64,000 bases of DNA from Pontibacter korlensis. GTDB lineage: Bacteria > Bacteroidota > Bacteroidia > Cytophagales > Hymenobacteraceae. Of the stretch, positions 28,489 through 38,047 are shown piece by piece. A program made the translations under genes and the position numbers. The notes below the pieces were generated by a model that worked only from the letters and a program-made list of their open reading frames with translations, was not told the DNA's origin and did no database searches. The stretch is from assembly GCF_000973725.1 (NCBI RefSeq), contig NZ_CP009621.1:3190001-3254000 (forward strand), written 5' to 3'. The number at the start of each line of letters is the position of its first letter. The stretch's first letter is position 1.

Positions 28489-29043
28489 GGTTGATCGAAT
28501 TAAAATTTGAAGTGAAACAGATTACAATAGTAGCTTCTGGCTCTTTTAATAAATTAGCTTGAAGTCAGAGTAGAAGCTTGTTGTTTTTTAATTCTGAGCT
28601 TCAACTGTTTTCCGCCAGGAGTGTAAATATGTATTAACAACAAAAACAGAAACACCAAAACAGTTTATTTATATTCTACGTTTAAATATAAATAAAGTAT
28701 TCATTGTTTAAATAAATATAAATAAAGTAAAATTCGTAGTGTATGTATTTTGCCGTTGTTGTAACAATTATTTATGTCTGTTCAATTATTTGTTTAAATC
28801 TATTTTGGTAGGTATTGTTAATTATTGAATCTTTTCAAATTTTTTCAAGGCTATATTATAAACAACTAATATCATTAAAGCAGTTTATATAAGATAATCT
28901 TGAGTTTTTATTTTCTTTAAAATTACATATTTCTAAATCAAATGTTGAAGAGGAGGGCACTTGTAAAATCTGCTACACCAATGATTCGTACTAATTAATA
29001 ATTGGAAAATTTAAATATTATTTCATCCCCTATTCTTTAAAGT
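28489..29043. promoter_or_regulatory. Divergent AT-rich control region between exosortase genes and EPS export genes
   Basis: A 555-bp gene-free stretch separates leftward and rightward transcription units, so at least two promoters should lie here. The notable content is a 16-bp direct repeat (listed separately). I could not place an exact TAnnTTTG box with good -33 spacing for either side. Confidence 0.5.
28684..28729. repeat. Direct repeat of 16 bp, 30 bp apart
   Basis: AAATATAAATAAAGTA occurs at 28684-28699 and again at 28714-28729. The 30-bp period is close to three DNA turns, which would place two copies on one face of the helix. This suits a dimer-binding site, though the AT-rich setting raises the chance of coincidence. 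Confidence 0.45.
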
Positions 29044-29811
29044 ATGATATTAAGAACAGTTGCTATTTTTTCTTTGATAATGTTGGGAGCTTGTTCTCAA
29101 AGAAACTTGGTATATCTGAGTGATTTAAAGGAACAAAATAATTCTCTTGATAGCCTAATTGATAGAAAAGATCCAGTTATTCAAGTGGATGATCGTTTAG
29201 GTATAACAGTTAACAGTTTGAGTCCTGAACATAACGCGGTTTTTAGTAATGGTTTAGTACAGACAGGAGGACAAACTATCAATGCTACTGCATCTACTAT
29301 GAGTGAGGGGTATGTAGTTGATAAAAACGGGGCTGTAAACTTTCTTGTATTAGGAAAAATTCAACTTGCAGGATTAACTAAAGAAGAAGCTACAAATAAA
29401 TTAACAGGTATTCTGAAAGACTATATAAAAGAACCTGTTGTTAGCATCAGGTATCTAAATTTCAAAGTAACAGTATTAGGGGAAGTCAATAACCCTTCAA
29501 CATTTGCTGTTCCTACAGAAAAAGTGAATATCATGGAAGCATTAGGGTATGCGGGTGACATGACAATTTTTGGGAAAAGAGAGAACGTGTTAGTAATTAG
29601 GGAGGTAGATGGCGTTAGGAGTGTGGGTAGAATGAATCTCAACAGTAAAGATATTTTTGACTCTCCTTACTATTATCTACAGCAAAATGATATTGTTTAT
29701 GTGGAGCCAGTCAAAGCAAAAGCTGCACAGTCAAACATGACCAGAACAAATGTCTCATTTATACTTTCTGTAGTTTCTGTTTTGGCTCTTGTAGGTTCAA
29801 GAATACTATAA
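29044..29811 (+). CDS. Wza-type polysaccharide export lipoprotein
   Basis: Outer-membrane exopolysaccharide export protein, 255 residues. The N-terminus is a lipoprotein signal with lipobox LGAC (Cys17). A Poly_export domain (about residues 45-130, motif IQVDDRLGITV and GYVVDKNGAVNFLVLGKIQLAGLTKEEA) is followed by a SLBB-like part (VTVLGEVNNPSTFAVPTEKVNIMEALGYAGD). A C-terminal hydrophobic helix lies at 235-253. It leads the rightward operon and is 14 bp upstream of the Wzc-like kinase, its usual partner across the periplasm. Confidence 0.93.
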   Translation: MILRTVAIFSLIMLGACSQRNLVYLSDLKEQNNSLDSLIDRKDPVIQVDDRLGITVNSLSPEHNAVFSNGLVQTGGQTINATASTMSEGYVVDKNGAVNFLVLGKIQLAGLTKEEATNKLTGILKDYIKEPVVSIRYLNFKVTVLGEVNNPSTFAVPTEKVNIMEALGYAGDMTIFGKRENVLVIREVDGVRSVGRMNLNSKDIFDSPYYYLQQNDIVYVEPVKAKAAQSNMTRTNVSFILSVVSVLALVGSRIL

Positions 29812-29825
29812 CACAAAAATGCATT

Positions 29826-32174
29826 ATGGATAAAGAACTGTTTCCATTAAGTTCTGAAAGGGCTGGTGAAAAAGATATAAGAAGAATTCTGCTTAATTAT
29901 CTTCGATACTGGTATTTATTCCTGATTGGAGCTGCGCTAGGCTTGTGTGGTGCTTTTTTGTATTTAAGGTACTATACAATACCAAAATATTCTGTGTATA
30001 GTACTGTGCTTATCAAAGATGATAAAAGTGACTCTCATCTATCAAATGAAAGTGCTTTTAGTGATTTAGAGATTTTTCAAGCTACCAAAAACATAAATAA
30101 TGAGATTGAGGTGCTCCAATCTGAAAGTTTGATGAAAAGAGTGGCAAGTGAGTTGTCTCTATTTATCGGTTATTATATAGAGGGACGGGTAAATGATATA
30201 GAAATTTATGGTTCAGAAGTTCCCATTAAAGTTTTGGTAAATGATTTAGCCCCCCCAGCTTATCGTAAATCTTTTGTTATACATATTAAATCTGATAGTA
30301 CATACAATTTAGATGATAATGAGGGCAAAATGTATACTTATAAGTTTGGGCAGCAGATCCAAAAGCCGTACGGTGTCTTTACTGTGGTGCCAGATTCTGG
30401 TCTGACAGCTTCTAGTAAATCGATAGGAAGTAAACTAACAGTTAAGTTTAAAAATGTTCAGCAACTAGCAGAACATTATAGCCAGGCAATACAAATTGGT
30501 CCAGTAAACAAAAGTGCTAGTGTTCTATGGGTAGGATTAACTGATCCTATTCCGGAAAAAGCAAAGGATATTGTAAACAAATTGATTGAGGTCTATAATA
30601 AGGAAGCGATAGAAGATAAAAATTTAATAGCTTCTTATACAATAGACTTCATAGATGAGAGATTAAGATATCTTACTTCTGAATTATCTGGTGTAGAGAA
30701 AGATGTGGAACAGTATAAACGCCAGCATGAATTAACAGATGTTAATATACAAGCCTCTAACTACTTAAACATTGCAAGTGGATATAATAAGCAGTTATCA
30801 GACTGGGCTATACAGATTGAAATTTTAGAATCAATTGAAAGCTACCTGAATAAAGATGAAAACCAGTACAAAATGGTTCCAAGTACTCTTAGTATCCAAG
30901 ATGTAACTTTGATGGGCTTGATTGCGAGGTTTAATGAATTACAACTGGACAGGGAACGTATGCTACGTACCGCACAGCCTAAAAGTCCCATCATTAAAAA
31001 CTTAAATGAACAACTTGCTAATATCAGAAGTAGTATTCTGGAAAATTTACGAAACATCAAGAAGGGCTTACTCATAACAAGTAATAATTTGAGGGCGAAC
31101 TCTGATGAGTTTGAGTCTAAAATCAAAAAGGTTCCTTCTATGGAGCGAGAGTTGCTGGAAATAAGCCGACAACAGGCTATCAAACAGAACCTTTATCTTT
31201 ACCTTTTGCAAAAGCGGGAGGAAACAGCTTTATCATTAGCTGCTACGGTGTCTAGCCTACGTGTTATAGATCCTGCTAAGGGTGGTAATGTGCCTGTTTC
31301 TCCTAATAAATCTACTATTTATTTAATGTCTCTGCTGTTAGGGATTTGTTTGCCTTTTGCAGGTATCTTCATCAAAGATTTGTTGGATGACAAAGTACAA
31401 ACTCAACAGGATGTACAGCATTTAACCATTGCGCCTGTTCTAGGAGAGTTGCCTCATAATAATTATGATACAGTTGTTGTAACAAAAGGTAACCGTACGC
31501 CAATTGTAGAAATGTTTCGGCATATTAGGGCAAAGCTCCACTTCGCTGCTGTAGACAAAGAAAATAAAGTTATCCTAATTACTTCGAGTATGAGTGGGGA
31601 AGGTAAAACCTTTTTTGCAATAAATTTAGCGGCAAGTTTGGTGCTAACAGGTAAAAAGGTCTTGCTCATAGATTTAGATCTCAGAAAGTCAACCTTATCA
31701 GATGAATTAGGTTTATCAGAAGAAGGGATAGGTGTTAGTGATTATCTTGTCTCAAACAATGTTCCTATACATGAAATAATCAGGTCTTCAGCAAAAGTTA
31801 CTGATTTGTTCGTTATAAGTTCTGGCCCTACACCACCTGACCCTACGGAGCTCATGATGTCAACAAAGCTTGCTGATCTGATATTAGAGTTAAAGTCAAG
31901 CTTTGATTTCATTATCATAGATACGGCACCTGTTGGTCAGGTCGCTGATGCACTAAGTATAAGTTCTGTAATTGATTCTACTATTTATATAGTACGATAT
32001 AACTATACAAAGAAAAGGCAGATAGAAATAGTAGATGAGATTTATAGAAATAAGACTTTATGTCATCCAATGATTGTGCTAAATGACTCTAAACATGTAA
32101 GCTCTTATGGTTACGGGTATGGATACTGTTATTCTAAAGAGGAAAAAAAAGATCTTTCTAAAAAACTTATATGA
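29826..32174 (+). CDS. Wzc-type polysaccharide co-polymerase with BY-kinase domain
   Basis: Inner-membrane co-polymerase that controls chain length and export, 782 residues. A Wzz domain with flanking helices (about residues 33-53 and 497-517) encloses a large periplasmic coiled-coil region. The cytoplasmic BY-kinase follows. Walker A is TSSMSGEGKT near residue 586, Walker A' is VLLIDLDLRKST near 615 and Walker B is FIIIDTAP near 698. The tail contains the tyrosine cluster YGYGYGYCY near residue 761, the expected autophosphorylation site. No low-molecular-weight tyrosine phosphatase gene, the common partner, is seen in the window. Confidence 0.94.
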   Translation: MDKELFPLSSERAGEKDIRRILLNYLRYWYLFLIGAALGLCGAFLYLRYYTIPKYSVYSTVLIKDDKSDSHLSNESAFSDLEIFQATKNINNEIEVLQSESLMKRVASELSLFIGYYIEGRVNDIEIYGSEVPIKVLVNDLAPPAYRKSFVIHIKSDSTYNLDDNEGKMYTYKFGQQIQKPYGVFTVVPDSGLTASSKSIGSKLTVKFKNVQQLAEHYSQAIQIGPVNKSASVLWVGLTDPIPEKAKDIVNKLIEVYNKEAIEDKNLIASYTIDFIDERLRYLTSELSGVEKDVEQYKRQHELTDVNIQASNYLNIASGYNKQLSDWAIQIEILESIESYLNKDENQYKMVPSTLSIQDVTLMGLIARFNELQLDRERMLRTAQPKSPIIKNLNEQLANIRSSILENLRNIKKGLLITSNNLRANSDEFESKIKKVPSMERELLEISRQQAIKQNLYLYLLQKREETALSLAATVSSLRVIDPAKGGNVPVSPNKSTIYLMSLLLGICLPFAGIFIKDLLDDKVQTQQDVQHLTIAPVLGELPHNNYDTVVVTKGNRTPIVEMFRHIRAKLHFAAVDKENKVILITSSMSGEGKTFFAINLAASLVLTGKKVLLIDLDLRKSTLSDELGLSEEGIGVSDYLVSNNVPIHEIIRSSAKVTDLFVISSGPTPPDPTELMMSTKLADLILELKSSFDFIIIDTAPVGQVADALSISSVIDSTIYIVRYNYTKKRQIEIVDEIYRNKTLCHPMIVLNDSKHVSSYGYGYGYCYSKEEKKDLSKKLI

Positions 32175-32510
32175 CTTTAGTTATATAAGTTTTGGTATTC
32201 CATTTCCTTAAATCTTTAGTAGCTATGAAACAGCTACTTTGAAAGGTATATATTAAAATCCGCATTCTATGGTAGAGGCTAATTTTACTCTCATCAAGTA
32301 CGAAATTTTTCTGAAGTAATTACTATCAATCATAAATACTGAAGTGACGCTATAATGGTATGTTTTAATGTAATAAGGATCCGCTGAATTACATGTTTAG
32401 GCACACCAGTCATGAAACACTTCCAACGTTAGTGTTAAAGTTTGTACTTTACTTCATTATGATTAAAATACAATTGTTATATGTAGTTGCATAGCTTTAA
32501 TTGAACAAAA
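32175..32510. other. AT-rich spacer inside the EPS cluster
   Basis: A gene-free stretch of about 336 bp between the Wzc-like gene and the pyruvyltransferase-like gene. I see no reading frame, terminator or consensus promoter that I can support. Confidence 0.4.
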
Positions 32511-33662
32511 ATGAGCTTAAGAAATAACATTAGCAAAATAAAAATGCCCTTGTCTTATACACAAATAAGGCACGTGAGTCGCAGTATTCAACAATGGATT
32601 TCTAAAATTCAAGTAGGAGTTGTAGGCGGCTATCATGGGGGGAATTTAGGCGATATGGCTTTGGGAGAAGCTGTTAAAAGTGTTCTTTCTTCACAGGGCA
32701 TCGATTCTGGGCTTCAGACTATTTATAACCTTCAAAAGTGGCCCAAAGCACCTTTTGCTATTGTTGGTGGCGGAGCAGTAGGCTACGCAGATTCTTTAAG
32801 TCATGTAGCAGAACGGTATAAGGGCAAATATAATAAAGTAGGTTTACTTGGTGTTGATTTTAATGAGGAAAGCTACCCATCCAGTTGTGTTAATTTGGTT
32901 CGTAACGCGGCTTTTGTTAGCTGTAGAAGTAAAGAGCAAGCAGAAAGGCTTATAAAATTAACTGGAAGAAAACAAGTTCTTCATCACCCAGATATAGCAT
33001 TTTCTTTATTAAGAGAGTTTTGTTTAGAACAACGTGAAAATATTGGAAGAACCAAAAGCAAAAAGCTGTTACTAATCAACGTGCTGCCACTGTATGGCCA
33101 AATTATAAATGGTCAAATTTTCCCCTCTGGAAAATTCAAAAATGAACGACCTGAACTACATGTAGGATTTCAAACAATGCAAAATTCCTATAAAGTTATA
33201 ATTAGTTCCATAGTAAATAAAGCTCTTAAAGAGGGTTATGCTGTGGAAACAATTCCATTTACGCCACAAGACAAAGAGTTTGGGGAAATATTGTTAGAGG
33301 ATCTGCCAGTAAAACATAATGAATACCATCCAGATCCTCTTAAAATGTTAAATAAAATAGCAACTGCTGATTGGGTTATAGCTACAAGGCTTCATGCTAC
33401 CATTTTTGCCTTGAAGGCAGGGGTCCAGTTAACCCCCATAGCATATGCAACTAAAAATGAACTAATGCTTCAGGAGCTTGGGATAAAAAGGCAAATGTTT
33501 CTGTCAACTACTGATCTTGCAAACGGTTGTACACAAGTTCCAGAACCAATTAGAGTTGATTCAGAAGTTATTAGCGCTTGTGAAAGGAGTAGTCATACAG
33601 CTATAAATGAATGCATAGCGTCTCTCATGTTAAGTGGTGTAGAGGTGTCTCAAGTCAAGTAA
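32511..33662 (+). CDS. Polysaccharide pyruvyltransferase-family protein
   Basis: A 383-residue protein of the CsaB/WcaK/polysaccharide pyruvyltransferase family (PF04230). Typical N-terminal sequence is GVVGGYHGGNLGDMALGEAV, and the C-terminal signature is WVIATRLHATIFALKAGV with the conserved Arg-x-His. Family members add ketal pyruvate to sugars, which makes the polymer acidic. Some homologues have other transferase roles, so the exact reaction is inferred. It is the first biosynthetic gene after the export pair. Confidence 0.85.
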   Translation: MSLRNNISKIKMPLSYTQIRHVSRSIQQWISKIQVGVVGGYHGGNLGDMALGEAVKSVLSSQGIDSGLQTIYNLQKWPKAPFAIVGGGAVGYADSLSHVAERYKGKYNKVGLLGVDFNEESYPSSCVNLVRNAAFVSCRSKEQAERLIKLTGRKQVLHHPDIAFSLLREFCLEQRENIGRTKSKKLLLINVLPLYGQIINGQIFPSGKFKNERPELHVGFQTMQNSYKVIISSIVNKALKEGYAVETIPFTPQDKEFGEILLEDLPVKHNEYHPDPLKMLNKIATADWVIATRLHATIFALKAGVQLTPIAYATKNELMLQELGIKRQMFLSTTDLANGCTQVPEPIRVDSEVISACERSSHTAINECIASLMLSGVEVSQVK

Positions 33663-33709
33663 ACTTAAAGACTCCTCTGAGATTAAGCTATATATTTCTT
33701 TATCAAAAA

Positions 33710-33755
33710 ATATGATTTTCATATTTTCATTTATATGATTTTCATATTTTCATTT
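33710..33755. repeat. Tandem duplication of a 23-bp AT-rich unit
   Basis: ATATGATTTTCATATTTTCATTT occurs twice head to tail (33710-33732 and 33733-33755; unit described by position, both copies appear identical). It ends 13 bp before the ATG of the flippase gene. Each unit also contains the small palindrome ATATGA/TCATAT. It may affect the leader of that gene or be a replication-slippage product. Confidence 0.6.
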
Positions 33756-33768
33756 TTTAAGCTTTTAA

Positions 33769-35061
33769 ATGAGAGAATTAGCCAAAGCATTTTCTACCAA
33801 TCCTAAATATGGAAAAGTACTCGAGTGGGGGAGACTTTTAACTGTTACAGGATCTGCACAGACAATCGTTCAGGTTACGGGTTTTATAAGTGGGTTACTT
33901 GTTATAAGACTCTTACCTACTTATGAATATGCTATGTATACCTTGGCTAATACTATGTTAGGGACTATGACCATATTAGCTGATGGTGGTATATCAACAG
34001 GAGTAATGGCGCAGGGTGGAAAAGTTTGGCAAGATCGTGAAAAGCTAGGTGTTGTGCTGTCCACTGGTTTATATCTTAGAAAAAAATTTGCTATCTGTAG
34101 TTTGCTGATTGCTATTCCTATCCTCTTTTTTCTGCTTCATCGGCACAATGCAAGTTTGCTAATGTCAGTATTACTCATTGTGTCTCTTATCCCTGCTTTT
34201 TTTTCAGCACTTTCTGGTACTTTGCTTCAAATAGTGCCTAAGCTGCAACAGGATGTTGTTTCATTACAAAAGAATCAGATTGGCGCCAACATTGGACGAT
34301 TAGCTATGCTCCTGCTTACTTTATTCGCTTTTCCCTGGGCCTTTGTTGCTGTACTCTCATCTGGTCTTCCTCAGATATGGGCTAACATACGGTTGCGGGA
34401 AATATCTGCAAGATACGCCGATAGGAGCCAAAAGCCTGATGCTGATGTACAGAAAGAGATTCTTTCTAAAGTTAAGTTGATTCTTCCAGGAGCTATATAT
34501 TATTGTGTTTCAGGCCAAATCACTATATGGCTTATTTCGATTTTTGGATCTACTGAAGCCATAGCACAAGTTGGTGCTCTGGGACGACTTACTATAGTTT
34601 TGAATATTGTAGGGACAGTGTTAGGGACTTTGCTCGTGCCTCGCTTTGCCCGTCTCTCGGAAAACTTAAGACTAATTTATACGCGGTTTTTCCAGATAAT
34701 TTTGTTTCTCTTTATCATGAGCTTTTTCATACTAAGCATTGTTTGGCTGTTTCCTGAGCAAATTCTTTCTGTTTTAGGAAGTAACTATACTAATCTAACA
34801 GACGAGATTTTACTTATAGTAACAGGGAGTTGTTTAGCACTTATCAGCGGTACTATTCATAATTTAAATGCAGCAAGAGGAATAATTCCTTCTCCGTATA
34901 TTTTTATTCCTACTATTATAGTGATACAAATTCTAGTACTCAATTCGATAGACTTAAGCCTTGTCACGCATGTATTATGGTTTTCAATTATAACTTTTTC
35001 ATTTACATGTCTTTTTAGAACTGTTTATTTTGTTTTTTGGATTCGAAATAAGACTTTATAA
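33769..35061 (+). CDS. Wzx-like polysaccharide flippase
   Basis: A 430-residue polytopic membrane protein with about 12 hydrophobic segments, of the MOP superfamily of polysaccharide transporters. It would flip undecaprenyl-linked repeat units across the inner membrane. Features include the N-terminal amphipathic sequence followed by GSAQTIVQVTGFISGLLVIRLLPTYEYAMYTLA (start of TM1-2), typical of Wzx-type proteins. Together with a Wzy-like polymerase (42518-43885) and Wzc it defines a Wzx/Wzy-dependent pathway. Confidence 0.88.
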   Translation: MRELAKAFSTNPKYGKVLEWGRLLTVTGSAQTIVQVTGFISGLLVIRLLPTYEYAMYTLANTMLGTMTILADGGISTGVMAQGGKVWQDREKLGVVLSTGLYLRKKFAICSLLIAIPILFFLLHRHNASLLMSVLLIVSLIPAFFSALSGTLLQIVPKLQQDVVSLQKNQIGANIGRLAMLLLTLFAFPWAFVAVLSSGLPQIWANIRLREISARYADRSQKPDADVQKEILSKVKLILPGAIYYCVSGQITIWLISIFGSTEAIAQVGALGRLTIVLNIVGTVLGTLLVPRFARLSENLRLIYTRFFQIILFLFIMSFFILSIVWLFPEQILSVLGSNYTNLTDEILLIVTGSCLALISGTIHNLNAARGIIPSPYIFIPTIIVIQILVLNSIDLSLVTHVLWFSIITFSFTCLFRTVYFVFWIRNKTL

Positions 35062-35074
35062 AGAACATAAGATT

Positions 35075-35656
35075 ATGAACAAAAGTGAAAGAAAGACATC
35101 TGTGATAATTCTTTTTCGTTTGCGTGATTGGATACATCGTATCAGATTATTTACCCGGATAGTATACTATCAGTCTTTAGGTGCGAAAATTGGGAAAGAA
35201 GTAAAACTTGGGCATGTGTTCATGCCAGTACCGGAACAGGTAATAATTGGGGACGGATGTGAAATTGAAGATCATGTTCGCTTAAGGGCAGGAGGAAACT
35301 GGAAGTCAGCTTCTATTGTAATTGATAAGGATTCTTTTATTGGACACTCTACTCAGATAAATGTAAGAGGTCCTTTCAAAATCGGCAGCAAGTGTTTAAT
35401 TGCTCCTATGTGTGTCTTTAGCGATGCTCATCATACTTTTATAGATATAAATATTCCAATAAAAAATCAAAAATGTCTCTCCTCATCTATAGAAGTAGAA
35501 GATGATGTTTGGATTGGAACAGGATGTACAGTCTTAAGAGGAGTAACCATACATACTGGTGCAGTAATAGCAGCAGGAGCAGTTGTAACAGAAAGTGTTC
35601 CTCCTTATGAGATATGGGGGGGTATACCAGCAAGAAAACTTAAGTCACGCAAGTAA
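35075..35656 (+). CDS. Left-handed beta-helix acyltransferase
   Basis: A 193-residue hexapeptide-repeat acyltransferase (start chosen at 35075, MNKSERKTS; an upstream ATG at 35030 lies inside the flippase gene). Repeats such as IGDGCEIEDHVRLRAGG and VWIGTGCTVLRGVTIHTGAVIAAGAVVT form the left-handed beta helix. The segment APMCVFSDAHHTFID holds the catalytic His. It likely O-acetylates a sugar of the repeat unit in the cytoplasm. The chosen start is 13 bp after the flippase stop. Confidence 0.88.
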   Translation: MNKSERKTSVIILFRLRDWIHRIRLFTRIVYYQSLGAKIGKEVKLGHVFMPVPEQVIIGDGCEIEDHVRLRAGGNWKSASIVIDKDSFIGHSTQINVRGPFKIGSKCLIAPMCVFSDAHHTFIDINIPIKNQKCLSSSIEVEDDVWIGTGCTVLRGVTIHTGAVIAAGAVVTESVPPYEIWGGIPARKLKSRK

Positions 35657-35670
35657 TAAACCTTTTATAC

Positions 35671-36606
35671 ATGAAAATTCTTACAACTCTTGCTGAGAAT
35701 GATTACTTCATGGGTGTTGCCGCGCTGGTAAACTCAGTAGTAAAGCATGGAACATATGTTGATCGTGTTATTATCGGCTACCGAGGACAATTACCAAATT
35801 GGCTTCCCAAACTCGTCAACTCGAAGCATGGAAAGTCCTGTACTCTTAAAAGCGGTTTAGAGTTAGAGTTAGTACTTCTTGACTCAGACCTTCATATGGT
35901 TCATGAAAAACCAAAGTGGTTTAAGCACTTGGCTCGGGTGATAGAGCCAGATGCAAATGAATATTTCTTTTTTGATTCTGATATCGTTGTCATTAATAGA
36001 ATGTCTTTTTTTGGAGATTGGGTTAAAGAAGGAGTAGCCTTATGTGAGGATGTAAACTTTGATATGAGCTCAAATCACCCAGTAAGACAACAATGGATAA
36101 AACTTGCTGAAGAGGATGGTATCGAAATCAAGAGAATAATAGAACGCTATTATAACAGTGGGTTTCTTGGTTGGAGCAATAAAACAATAGATTTTATAGA
36201 TGATTGGGAGCGTTGTTTTAGAACACTCTCAAGAAAAAGTGGTGACATGAAAAAGTTCAGAGTACATGATCGGACAAACACGGTGTTAAGTGCTAATCAG
36301 GATTCACTCAATTTAGCTGCAATGACAACGAGTGCTCCACTTTCGACAATAGGCCCTGATGCAATGGGGTTCAAAAATGGGATTCATTTAATGTCTCATC
36401 CTATAGGACCTAAACCTTGGAGGAGAAAGTTCTTTAAAGAATATGTTAGAGGTTCTCCTCCAAGAAATTCAGATGTATTATTTTGGGAATATGTTAATGG
36501 GACAGAATTTCAACCTATATCTAGTTCTATCACAAAACGAAAACAACTTTTGTGTAAAGTGCTTCGGGGCGGAGCAAGATTTTATAAAAGCAATTCACTT
36601 TCTTAA
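35671..36606 (+). CDS. GT-A-like glycosyltransferase of unassigned family
   Basis: A 311-residue protein that looks like a GT-A fold glycosyltransferase. The motif EYFFFDSDIVVIN near residue 100 has the DxD metal/nucleotide-sugar site. The start, MKILTTLAENDYFMGVAALVNSVVKHG, resembles the first strand and helix of family 8-like enzymes. The motif YYNSGFLGWSN near residue 165 resembles the acceptor-side segment (YFNSGFLG) of such transferases. No family number can be given with confidence. It is 14 bp after the acyltransferase. Confidence 0.7.
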   Translation: MKILTTLAENDYFMGVAALVNSVVKHGTYVDRVIIGYRGQLPNWLPKLVNSKHGKSCTLKSGLELELVLLDSDLHMVHEKPKWFKHLARVIEPDANEYFFFDSDIVVINRMSFFGDWVKEGVALCEDVNFDMSSNHPVRQQWIKLAEEDGIEIKRIIERYYNSGFLGWSNKTIDFIDDWERCFRTLSRKSGDMKKFRVHDRTNTVLSANQDSLNLAAMTTSAPLSTIGPDAMGFKNGIHLMSHPIGPKPWRRKFFKEYVRGSPPRNSDVLFWEYVNGTEFQPISSSITKRKQLLCKVLRGGARFYKSNSLS

Positions 36607-36950
36607 ATGTAATCAAGAAATATAGTTATTAAGTAAGCTCGTTTTTTCTTAATATCTAGTAGAATTAATTCTTTATATATGATTGTTTATTCTCTGAAAT
36701 ATTATAAGTGATTTTGGTATTGACTTTAAACTGGTTTATTTTATCTGATACAGCGGTTGTTAAAAACTTTATTATTCAACCACATCAATTTTTTTATCAC
36801 TCACTAAAATAATGATGTAACAAATATAAATTAATTGTTAATAATAGGATTTGTATTTATTTTAGTCAAATTAATTCTTTGTTTATAAATAAAAATATTA
36901 TAGTCAGTTTTTCTGAGCTAATTGTTTTCTGTATTAAATGCTCTACTAAC
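36607..36950. other. AT-rich spacer inside the EPS cluster
   Basis: About 344 bp without a supported gene. An open frame from TTG at 36879 is only an upstream extension of the next gene. No clear terminator is visible. Confidence 0.4.
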
Positions 36951-37931
36951 ATGAAGTTCTTTTTTGTCAATAGTGATATGTCCCTTCTTGCTGATAAGAG
37001 TTCAACTATTCTCCAAAGAGTTAGAGAAGAGCTTTTAAATATTGAAACAGTTCAAGAGGTATCATCCCCTGATTTAGCTGATGCCATAGTTATACAAGAG
37101 AAAAGCTCCTATAAAGATTTTAGGTATATTTTTGAACTGCTGAAGGATCCTCTGATTTCGAAATATAGGAATAAAATATTTACCATCAACCGTGACGACT
37201 GTGCTACTGGATTGTTACGTGGTTTATACACAAGTATACCAAAATCAAGATTTAATGCTAGCTTTCATGTAGCTGTTCCGTTTATGGTCTTCCCCAATAA
37301 TTCGGTTTTCTTAGAAAAGCATGAAAATATATTTCCAACATATCTTGCTAGTTGGAGAGGTAATATAAGATCTAATAAAATTAGAAGGCAAATTATTGAT
37401 TTATTTCAGTATAAACAGGATTTCTGTATAGAAACAACAGAAAGCTGGATGAATCATAAGCAAGATGAAAAAGAGTATTACATACATTTGATTCTGAATG
37501 CTAAGTTTTCTCTCTGTCCAGCAGGTTGGGCCCCCGTAAGCTTTAGGATTTATGAAAGCATGGCTCTAAGTAGATGCCCTGTTATTTTGGCTGATGGTTT
37601 TATGCCACCTTCTGGGCCAAATTGGAATGAATTCGCTTTATTTTTTCCCCAAAAACAGGTAACTGAACTTCATTCTTATCTTCTTCGACACGAGCAATTA
37701 CATGATCAACTAGGAAAACAAGCTTTTATAGCCTGGAAGAGCTTTTTTTGTCCTGAGGTCATCGGAAAATATTACGCCGAATCACTTATGACACTTATTA
37801 GAGACACACCAGCTACTTCTAATGAGAATGAAGTAAAAAGATGGAGGTCCTTTAGCCTTTATTGGAGCAATAATTGGACTATCCCTCAAAGGTTCTTACA
37901 TAAAGCAAGAAAGCTAACAAAGTTTAGCTAA
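36951..37931 (+). CDS. Exostosin-family glycosyltransferase
   Basis: A 326-residue protein. I choose the ATG at 36951 (MKFFFVNSDMSLL) and not the TTG extension from 36879, whose 24 extra codons have no supporting feature. The exostosin signature is clear: FPTYLASWRGNIRSNKIRR in the middle and FSLCPAGWAPVSFRIYESMALSRCPVIL with SGPNWNEFALFF towards the end. Exostosin domains are GT47-type transferases with a GT-B fold. In bacteria they are usually found in capsule or exopolysaccharide loci. Donor and acceptor are unknown. Confidence 0.85.
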   Translation: MKFFFVNSDMSLLADKSSTILQRVREELLNIETVQEVSSPDLADAIVIQEKSSYKDFRYIFELLKDPLISKYRNKIFTINRDDCATGLLRGLYTSIPKSRFNASFHVAVPFMVFPNNSVFLEKHENIFPTYLASWRGNIRSNKIRRQIIDLFQYKQDFCIETTESWMNHKQDEKEYYIHLILNAKFSLCPAGWAPVSFRIYESMALSRCPVILADGFMPPSGPNWNEFALFFPQKQVTELHSYLLRHEQLHDQLGKQAFIAWKSFFCPEVIGKYYAESLMTLIRDTPATSNENEVKRWRSFSLYWSNNWTIPQRFLHKARKLTKFS

Positions 37932-38047
37932 TTCAGCTTTTTACTTTAGTCTTTATTTTGATAAAACAAGATTAAGTTACCATGAGATGACTTAGTAAAG
38001 CTCTTTCTTGGATCTAAATGAATAGTTAAATCTATTATTTCAATGAA

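Noticed and set aside
33710..33755. CRISPR-like repeat array
   Set aside because: Only two units, directly adjacent without spacers, and no cas genes in the window.
36879..36950. N-terminal extension of the exostosin-family gene from a TTG codon
   Set aside because: The extra 24 codons have no domain similarity, and an ATG at 36951 gives a normal N-terminus.
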